Positions 56,801 through 64,000 of a stretch of 64,000 bases of DNA are shown here, piece by piece (within the stretch, counting starts at the first letter, position 1; each line of letters opens with the position of its first letter). The notes beneath the pieces are model-generated. The model was not told where the DNA came from and did no database searches. It saw nothing but the letters and a program-made list of their open reading frames with translations. This DNA is from Daucus carota subsp. sativus (lineage: Eukaryota; Streptophyta; Magnoliopsida; Apiales; Apiaceae), in NCBI RefSeq assembly GCF_001625215.2, contig NC_030382.2:33342610-33406609 (forward strand). The letters are read 5' to 3'. Made by a program: the position numbers and the translations under genes.

Positions 56801-58494
56801 AATGAATCAAAATCCCAATTTGGCGTTAATAATATGTAAATGAGATGTTAAAATTTTTTTTGAAAATGTTCACCAATATAATTAGAATTATTTAGAAGTT
56901 TGATGGGTAATAGAGATAGTTACAAAAGTATGATATGCTAACCCCTTCGATTGCTAATGCAACTTGTGGTCTAGAAGTTTAATATATTAAAAGAGTAACA
57001 TCAGAATTCGAAGTTTGATATGTAAATAAAAATAGTATGAGTAAAATATTTAAAAGGAGAAAAATATATTGTCATAAATACTTTTACATACTTAGAGCAT
57101 CCCTAACCACATTCTCCATAATCATAGTTTAAAATGATATATAATAACGAATTATAACGATGATTCTCTAAATTATAACGAATAAAAAAGGTATTTTACT
57201 ACAGTGTGATTCACTAAATCGGTTACCTATAATTCAAAGCTAATACTTTATTATTTTCAAAACAAAACAAATTCGTAAAGATCTTGCACATCTGTGAGCG
57301 AAGTCTGCATAACATATCATAGTCAATGAATTTGGTTAATTTGGTGAAGTAAAATACATATTTGTAAAAATTTAGACAACAGGCGAGACTAGTCGCGTTT
57401 GAGTGGTTCAATTTTGATTTTTCAAATATAGGAAACCATGTCACTTGTACACAATGTGTGAGTATGGTGAGATGCTCCTAGGATCTTGATTTAACACACT
57501 AATTATAACAATGGTTTAGATACAATATTTAGAGTAATGAGAAATTTGATATGCTAATAGATTTATGTGGAATTAGAAATTTAATATACGAATGGATTTA
57601 TATTATAATTGAACGGAAAGGTGTTATAATTTGAATATAAGTGTGCTGTCTTCTAGTTTGAATATAAATGCTTTTTAGATTTAGGCCCATGGTTAAAAAC
57701 CTAACCTTAATGACCGATTACCAAACTTTTATTATTTCGGTTTCAGATAATACGAATTTTTAACGGTAATCATCCCGCAACCCTAAGTTCATCAAATTAA
57801 CCACAAGAAATCGCTTAATCACTCACACACTCCTTAAACATTAATAATAACCTAATCATAAATTATACACGCACAAACTTCCCTTAGATTGAGTTCCTTC
57901 ATCCAAAGGTATAAATCACAAGGACAACAACAGCAGTAACATATCTAAGACGGCAAGACCGGCCTATCAGAATCCCTCGTCTTAGCAACCAGAAGTCGAG
58001 GGTTCAAGCCTTAACAATCATTCGCAAAATGAAACATACCGAAAAAGTAACATATCCAAAAAACAGTCGTAAACTTGTAATCCCAACATACAACCCCTCA
58101 ATCCACATATACAATCCTCCCAAAGCCCATAACTCAACACATAAAATCAAATGAAGCTCTAAAAATCCACATAAACAAAAAACACAGAAACCCAAAGGCA
58201 AACAAGAAACAAGTGAAAGATACCTGCAGGAACATGATTAAGCGAAATGCCAGTACTACTCAAAGCATGCTGAACAGCGGGAGGAATGCGATTAGAATCC
58301 CCGTAAGCCGAGATCGAAACGGGGCCACAATAATTCATCTTAACCAACGCGGAACTAATGTTCTGAGCAATCGAATGCGAATCGAAACCCTTGGGCACGC
58401 TGCAATTCTCTATGTCCCACCACACCGAAGTTTTCGCCGTCACATAGGGCCCTTCCGCCCTCCCTTCCGCCGCCGTGTTCGCCGGCGACTCCAT
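47838..58494 (-). CDS. NYN-domain / OST-HTH (MARF1-like) protein with an 8.5 kb intron
   Basis: It is probably an RNA-binding nuclease-like regulator, like plant proteins that join a PIN-like NYN domain to OST-HTH/LOTUS modules. Exons are 58494-58224, 49702-48112 and 48024-47838. Junctions are GCAG|GTATCT ... TTCAG|GTATTA and TGCAG|GTATGT ... GGCAG|GTATGA, phases consistent, 682 residues. The NYN domain starts in exon 1 with TSVWWDIENCSVPKG (Asp27) and finishes in exon 2 with YLLISGDRDFSNAL. It keeps the acidic residues of the family. A Ser/Asn-rich linker follows, then an OST-HTH-like region (GAIGVILIALDSLKKDKIVP ... ALDQEMIMKTRIG) and a second helical domain that runs across the last junction (EAALILKSKCLKNYVLGEVL). 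The large intron holds a gypsy element and MITEs. A hAT-like element sits 186 bp upstream of the ATG. Confidence 0.87.
49703..51498. other. Left part of the NYN-gene intron, no gene
   Basis: AT-rich intron sequence with a TA/TG microsatellite near 50538-50572. No coding features were recognised. Confidence 0.5.
51499..51650 (-). repeat. Truncated 3' LTR of the gypsy element
   Basis: It matches the first ~150 bp (plus strand) of the 5' LTR, both starting TGTGATGAATTA and sharing AACGGAATTGCAATAAGGA and TTCGAAAGGCCC. The match stops near 51650. Confidence 0.8.
51651..52340 (-). pseudogene. Gypsy gag-protease remnant
   Basis: The minus strand encodes MTENELQDKMAIRLCYRCD, a gypsy zinc-knuckle start whose knuckle is incomplete. 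Then come SSPKTMKLKGLLG and IIDLGATHNVI, where the protease DxG triad reads DLG. After a stop come FDIILGVQ, LETLG and KGEPVTLVDHP in shifting frames. Several in-frame stops occur. The reverse transcriptase that should follow is missing. Confidence 0.75.
52533..54365 (-). pseudogene. Gypsy gag remnant in two tandem ~0.6 kb copies
   Basis: The gag core (MLEAIMLAMEGDALWWFQLE and LATTQTSTIREYRRNFIE) occurs at 52900-52637 and again, diverged, in the second unit (MLEAIVVAMEGDTLWWFQCE near 54140-54080). Unit 1 is about 52533-53165. Unit 2 is about 53166-54365 and is split by the hAT-like element 53454-54056. Both units have stops. Confidence 0.7.
53454..54056 (+). mobile_element. hAT deletion derivative with 8-bp duplication GTGAGTAG
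   Basis: The ends CTATGTTGCACGGGGACG and CGTCTCCGTGCAACCTAG are 18-bp inverted repeats with two mismatches. The flanks are identical, GTGAGTAG (53446-53453 and 54057-54064), the 8-bp size typical of hAT elements. Inside is a short frame from ATG 53776 to TGA 53859 (MESQHEISGTGYGHAESGSG), which looks like the start of a hAT transposase. Close downstream, GAGAATGAGTTGATCTCC may be its end. The middle is missing. The left 130 bp are very G-rich (repeated GGGGACGG). Confidence 0.8.
54756..54765 (-). other. Gypsy primer-binding site
   Basis: The minus strand reads TTGGTATCAG two nt inside the 5' LTR. It matches the initiator-methionine tRNA site used by most plant LTR elements for its first ten positions. 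Confidence 0.7.
54768..55880 (-). repeat. 5' LTR of the gypsy element, split by a hAT-like insertion
   Basis: The LTR proper is 54768-55087 plus the short end after the insertion, up to CA at 55880. It begins TGTGATGAATT and ends GCGTAACA. GGGAC follows directly. Confidence 0.75.
55088..55854. mobile_element. Non-autonomous hAT-like element inside the gypsy LTR
   Basis: It starts TAGAGATGGCAA and ends TTGCCATCCCTA, a 12-bp inverted repeat with one mismatch. It is flanked by the perfect 8-bp duplication GCTTTGAC (55080-55087 and 55855-55862). The outer thirds are built from CGGGTTCGGGTTT and its complement. There is no transposase. The open frame at 55493-55789 runs into the repeat and is not a gene. 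Confidence 0.82.
55886..58223. other. Right part of the NYN-gene intron, no gene
   Basis: AT-rich sequence with one likely MITE (57095-57477). A tRNA-like B-box word (GGGTTCAAGCC) lies near 57991, but no complete tRNA or SINE is supported. Confidence 0.45.
57095..57477. mobile_element. Possible MITE with GAGCATC ends
   Basis: The left end is GAGCATCCCTAACCAC and the reverse-complemented right end is GAGCATCTCACCATAC. The flanking triplets are TTA and CTA. It resembles the ends of the MITE at 32041 but is more diverged. Confidence 0.5.
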
Positions 58495-58679
58495 GATTAT
58501 TAATCACCCCCGTTGTAGCCAGACTAAAATGGGAGAGTGTCTCTGTGTAGGGTTCTGTGTATGTGTTTGGGTTTGGCGGTTTAAATCGTGGGTTTTGTAT
58601 TTAAAAACAACACATCACTTGACAATATTACACAAGTCAAACGCGGTCTATGGGTGTCAGTGTTGTCTTGTCCACAAAC

Positions 58680-59443
58680 TAAGGGTGTACGCGGTTGGGC
58701 GGATTGGCGAAATTTATCGGCCCAATCCAATTAAGTCGGGTTTTTAAAATTTCAACCCAAACTGAACCGTATAAATTCGTAACCCAAACCAATTTGTATT
58801 ACTTCGATTTGGATTTGTTTGACTGGGTTAATAAATATTATAATTGCGGGTGTCAAATAGGTTTTCAACATCCAATTTTTTACATTAAAAATTACTTTAA
58901 CAATTTTGTCAAAAACATAAAATTGAATTCAGTCATAAAAATATGTAGTAACAAATAATGAACAAATATATTCTTGAATTTAATCTCATATTCTCATTCA
59001 TGTTTGTTTGCTACTTAAACAGATAAATTTAAAGTCATAAATACATTTACATAACAAACAAACAATATTCATGTGTGTGTTCCTTGACAAACATAATAAT
59101 GAATTTAATCTCATATTCTCATTCATAAATTTAATCTCATATATATTTAAATAGCAAACAAAAATTACTATATTAAATTTAAGAAGCACACAAATACAAT
59201 AAAACTAAATAGACTAGGCTAATATGTGACGGGATTGATAAATTTAATATGTTCTCGTCTTTTTCAATCGGGTTGGGTTGGATCGGTTTATAAAACCCGA
59301 AACCCATATCCAACCCAACTAAATCGGGTTACTACATTTTCAATCCAATTACTAATCGGGTTAAAAAATTTCGGTTTGGATCGGACGAAATATAATCGGT
59401 TTGGATTGGGTTGGTCGGTTTCGCCAACCCGTGTACACCCCTA
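58680..59443. mobile_element. Non-autonomous hAT-like element upstream of the NYN gene
   Basis: It starts TAAGGGTGTACGCGG and ends CCGTGTACACCCCTA on the same strand (GGGTTGGC-type sequence next inside), forming imperfect inverted ends. It is flanked by a perfect 8-bp duplication CCACAAAC (58672-58679 and 59444-59451). The inside is AT-rich between two CGGGTT-rich arms. It lies 186 bp upstream of the NYN-gene ATG, so it probably borders or forms part of the promoter. Confidence 0.85.
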
Positions 59444-60554
59444 CCACAAACCTTGCTTTGATTGTTTTGGAAAATTAATTATGGTTTAATTGATCGGATG
59501 TTAGGTTGGTGTTTATTTCAAATCTTTATAATTTTATAGTGAAATATATTAATTATTATAAATTTGTTATATTGTAATTTAGTTATTATTTCTATGTTAA
59601 TTTTATTAAAAATATTACCAATTGCAAATTTATACATATATATATATATGATATATTATTATAAATATATTACTGGCCTATATTATAATTAATACTAATT
59701 TTTATCAAAAATTTTTTATTTAAGTTCCCTTATAATTATGAAATTAATATCTATTAAACTATTACTCCGTAGTTCTTTTCATACTTTTTTATTTGCATTT
59801 ATCATGTTTGTCAGCACACAATTTTGATCGTTAATATTTTTAATTTCATATTATTGTTAAGCATAAAAACTAAAGTGTATTAAAATACATATAAATACGA
59901 ATCTAACAATATCATTTATTGCTATATTCTGCTTTATAGATTATACCTAAATGAGTAATTTATCTAATGTCATGAACAATCCCGACATAAGAGTATTTGT
60001 TACTTATAATAGAGTCCACATTATAGTAAGTTTAGTATGTGATATAAATTAATAATAATATTTCTTAAGCAATAATAAGAGTTTAAAAAAATTAGAGGAG
60101 AGAAATTAAGGGGTGTCTCCGATCTATATTCAAAAAGATTTTCTTTTTCACCCTCTTGAAAAATGAGTGTATTTTATGTTTAAGAAATTCATTACGATCT
60201 TGTGATATTTAGTCGGGAGTATATATAATTTCTTAATATTTTGATATATTTAGTTAGTATTTCATATTATCTATGAAAATTTAGGAATATTCGATTGTGA
60301 TTTTATGGAATACATCAAAATATGATGTATTTAATACTAATCGATTCTTTCATATTTTGTAAAACGTTGATTCGATGAATTTGCGTTTATATTAGAGTTG
60401 ATGTATGCTAAAAACAGATTCTGCATTAAATATACGAGAATTTTAATAAATTCTATCAAACTCTATATAAAATTAAACTTAAATACAATCTTTTAAAATT
60501 CATAAACTATTATTGACTAATAAGTTCTTTTTTTAAATCTAGGTTAAATACATC

Positions 60555-60591
60555 CTCCCTCCCTCCTTCCCTCCCTCTCTCTCTCTCTCTC
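60555..60591 (+). repeat. CCT/CT pyrimidine microsatellite
   Basis: A CCTCC/TTCC-type tract passes into (CT)n. It is a simple repeat with no nearby gene. Confidence 0.85.
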
Positions 60592-61563
60592 ATACATCCT
60601 TAATACATATCTTCCCTCTTTCAAATACTTTCCTAATATTATTGAATAATTAGACATAATAATAATATACGGGGATATGAAAAATATATTACATGTTGGT
60701 GAAAAGTATATGATATAAAAGGTAAGGAGGTTTAAGTAATTTATTCGTTAAATAACATTTTTCATTCAATTTTACGTGTATGTGAAAAATATATCATTAA
60801 AAGATAAAAAGTCACGAGTCGTTTATTTGTTAACCGTCCCCTTCTAATAGATACCCTACGCCATTTATGGCCTACAACAACATCCAAAAAATGATTTCAT
60901 AACCCCAAAATATGTTGCAATAACCCGAAAAAGACTATGACAACCTAAAATTTAAGTTGCTCTTTTCCATATTAGTGTAGACTTCTACTACAACATTATA
61001 GTCTCCTACTGCAATATTGTGTTTCTGTTACATATATCATCACTAACTAAAATCATACTAAGATAATTAAAATAAAATAATCTATGATCTTGTGATCTGG
61101 GATGATCGCGTGATAAAAATTGAAGACGACCAAAAACCATATATAAAGGCTAAATTCAAAATTAATAATTTTTTCTATTTTATGTCATTATAATCATTTG
61201 TTACATGTATCGATAATATGAATTTTTTTTCTCGATATTCAATAATATCAAGTAGTGTAAAATACTCTCGTCTATTTTTTTTTCTTTTCTGGAACATTTT
61301 CTATGTTATTTTGAATCTTCTATTATAAGAAATTCATGGTAGAAATTGACCACTTAATTATTGTCACGTAAACAATAAAAATATAATAGTTAAATTCCTT
61401 TACAAAAATACAGAGAATAATTTTCCTTTATTCTCAACTCATAAACCGAGATAATAAATTATATTTCTAAATTTTGATAATTGTAGTAACTTAGCCATTT
61501 CAATTTTAGTAAACATTTTTTACTTGGTGTAGATTGTCACGTGGGTCGTGGGTGGACTCTTAA

Positions 61564-62003
61564 GGGGGCTGTATTCGATTGGGATTTTAATGGATTGTTT
61601 TCGGTCTGTGGATTTTAATGGATTGTATGTGATTTTGATTTTGTGCATATTCTTGATAAAATATCGTAGAGTTGATAGGATTTAAGCACAATACTTCAAA
61701 AATTTTAAAAAAACTTCAAAGACATTGAAGAATGCCATAAAATCCATCATTTTATGAAATCGAAAAAAATCTACTAGTATTTGAATACCATCAGATTTTA
61801 ATGGATTTTAAACAATCTAATTAAATACCATCGGATTTTAAAGTATGATTTAAAATCCTAATTGAATACCACCAGATTTTGTAGCATAATTTATAATCCC
61901 AGTCGAATACCTCAAGATTTTAATGGATTTCAAACAATCCCAATCGAATACCCTCAGATTTCATGAATGAAAAAACTGTTTTAAAATCCCAATCAAATAC
62001 ACC
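61564..62003. mobile_element. MITE of the ATTGGGATTTTA family (copy 2)
   Basis: The left end reads GGGGGCTGTATTCGATTGGG and the reverse-complemented right end reads GGTGTATTTGATTGGGATTT. Multiple internal copies of AATCC..TCGAATACC-like words lie in both directions. It belongs to the same family as 7848-8303 but keeps better ends. Confidence 0.65.
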
Positions 62004-63382
62004 ACTTTTAGTTTTCATCTGGGTAAATGATGTTTAATTTTGTTACCAACTTATGAATATAAAAAATCTTGAATGATAAACGCATCTAATTTGAATCGAA
62101 AATTAAACTTAATATAACTAATTTCATCATTTTTCTTATTAAATTTATTATTCCACCCTTGTGGTTATGGATCAATAATGACAAGTAAAATATAAGTCAT
62201 ATATATACAATCATTTGGTTATAAGCTCATTAGATTGATGATGAACTATTTCTTCTTTTTATAGCTTATCAATCACTCATATGTGGACATGGCATATAAA
62301 CAAAATCTTAAGATATCTTCAAACTCTGAAAGTATCATATCACATTCTTTTTTTCATAGTCGTTGAACTTGTAACACGTGGAAGAAACATGTTGCATACC
62401 TCTTAAAGTTATATAATTTGATAAAGCAATTCAGTAATTCGAAGAATTTTCTACATTACATGTAAAATGAGAATAAATTCGAAGAAGTCAATGGTTTTGT
62501 CTCACTTCTATATATCCTCTTTGAGCAAGTGTACTCCATCCTCAGCGATATTTGAAAGAATATCAAATTTGAAAAATTTTACAAAACATGCCATACTCTA
62601 TCCATCCATCTAGCTTGAAGAATAAACGAATTAAATCTAACATCTTGCTGATCAAATTATATATACGCGCGCGCACATACATATATGAATGATCGAGTAA
62701 AAATATGGGAGTATTGGAGTACTATTTTGAATTGGTACGAGACTTTGACGCAATTTTATATAGTAAAAAATGATTTTTGTTTTTTATTTGGTATTAGATT
62801 TCGAAGCAACTTGTATAGTTGACGATTCGATTTTTATTTTGATTAATTTGGATGTCGCTACAATTATTGTGGATTGAAGATTTGTTTGGATATTAAAGTT
62901 GTTTTGGTTACAGATTGCAAAATAAAGATTGTTCTTCTTTTCTTGATGTTGCGGATCTTGCGATTTTAAATTTTATGGTTTTGTTTTTTGTTTGACAAAC
63001 TGTTGATTCGACATTGTGATATATAGTGGATAAAACACTTTTATATTTAAAAAAATTATGCATTTACAATATATTTTTTTTACATTATTGAGATGTATGT
63101 CATGTTTGTATCTATAAATATATAGCAGATTTAGTAGGCGGTTAATGGCATTTAAAATTCACACCCACACATCTTGTTAGGAGGACATTTGTGAAATTAA
63201 TGTTGATAAGAGTGGGTTAGGAGATATAAGACTGGAGGTACTTGCATGCGGGCGTTTTTTAAGTCTTGGACTAAATTATGAAACTTTTTTCTGTTAAAAT
63301 ATGTCAAGTCAATGCATTCGCCAACTTCACCCACATATTTGCTGTACTATTATCATGAAATGTTCCACCCTACTGCATAACT

Positions 63383-64000
63383 ACATAGGCCTGTTTAACG
63401 AACCGAGCTGTTCGCGAACAAGCTCGAGCTCGGCTCGTTAAGAGCTCGTTCGGCTCGGCTCGTTAAGTTAACGAGCTCGAGCTCGAACACAAAAAATTGT
63501 TCGTTAAGTAAACGAGCTCGAGCCGAGCTTTTAGTATGTTCGGCTCGAGCTCGGCTCGAGCTCGACTCGAGCTCGCTCGGCTCGAGCTCGGCTCGTTAAA
63601 GCTCGAAAAAATGTAATATTTTTAGGGTTTTTTTTATTATTTATATATGTTATTGAACTCAGAATTCAACATATAATTTATATATATATATTTTAGTGAT
63701 GTAACCAAAATTTCGGAAAATAATAATTTTATATGGTTTGCTATTTTAACAGTCAAGTAGAAGGTTAACTAATACCGCTAACTAGTGTTTAATCCTAAAT
63801 TAGTGTTTCAATTTTTTAAAAAATATTTATTACCGATCCAACCGTATGGATGTTAACATATATACATTTTAGTGATATAAACAAAGTTTCAAAAAAATTA
63901 AAATTATTTGGTTAGCTATTTTAAGAGTCAACTAGCGGTTTGTCTTTATTTTTTTTCTAGCTCGGCTCGACTCGACTCGACTCGGCTCGGCTTGTATTTG
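63383..64000. mobile_element. Non-autonomous element with AGCTCGGCTCG arms, cut by the window end
   Basis: A left arm (63391-63610) of repeated GAGCTCGAGC and GGCTCG words, starting AACGAACCGAGCTGTTCG, is followed by AT-rich sequence. A second GGCTCGACTCG arm begins at 63958 and runs off the window. Paired arms suggest one element whose right end is outside. Confidence 0.6.

Larger units (their letters stand above)
59452..63382. other. Intergenic, AT-rich
   Basis: No supported gene. A pyrimidine tract lies at 60555-60591. A MITE lies at 61564-62003. A short (GC)n tract (ACGCGCGCGCAC) is near 62665. Confidence 0.5.

Noticed and set aside
57945..58010. tRNA- or SINE-like words (GGGTTCAAGCC near 57991)
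   Set aside because: A B-box-like word alone is present; no cloverleaf, convincing A-box, tail or duplication could be found.
58213..58503. Arg-rich open frame on the plus strand
   Set aside because: Exact antisense of the first exon of the NYN gene, which has family motifs on the minus strand.

Overview
The window is plant nuclear DNA from a eudicot. It is AT-rich, its genes have GT-AG introns, and it contains plant-specific families: a BAHD acyltransferase, a TPK potassium channel, a MUSTANG-type protein and UDP-glycosyltransferases. Copia, gypsy, LINE, Mutator and hAT elements fill much of the rest. Gene style and repeat families would fit an asterid such as an Apiaceae species, but nothing in the sequence proves it. 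No rRNA, tRNA or CRISPR array was found.

Genes, left to right. A two-exon BAHD acyltransferase (4492-6190, minus). A two-exon vacuolar-type two-pore K+ channel (9153-11508, plus). A PB1-domain MUSTANG-like domesticated Mutator transposase (14593-17056, plus). A two-exon UGT76-type glycosyltransferase (28995-31148, minus). A broken UGT91-type glycosyltransferase (44719-46112, plus). A NYN/OST-HTH RNA-binding nuclease-like gene (47838-58494, minus), whose NYN domain is split by an 8.5 kb intron. Splice sites were placed by hand from reading frame and GT-AG signals.

Mobile DNA. From 17.3 to 28.7 kb lies a nest. A decayed copia element holds a short Mutator-like MITE and is followed or interrupted by a truncated LINE. 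The LINE holds an almost intact copia element (22031-27565), whose two 488-bp LTRs look identical and whose target duplication AGATA is perfect. From 32790 to 44464 lies an 11.7 kb Mutator-like element of the kind that carries a ULP1-like cysteine protease. Its transposase gene (plus) and protease gene (minus) converge. The giant intron of the NYN gene contains an internally deleted gypsy element with duplication GGGAC, and two hAT-like insertions sit inside that gypsy element. A third hAT-like element lies just upstream of the NYN gene.

Most interesting signals. First, the copia element has no tRNA-type primer site that I recognise; the 15 nt at that position are perfectly complementary to a stretch of its own LTR, which suggests self-priming. 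Second, the introns of both genes of the large Mutator-like element are packed with the hexamer GTTGAA, always on the transcribed sense strand although the genes face each other. Third, that element also carries a 73-bp minisatellite and four copies of a ~210-bp repeat built around an inverted repeat.
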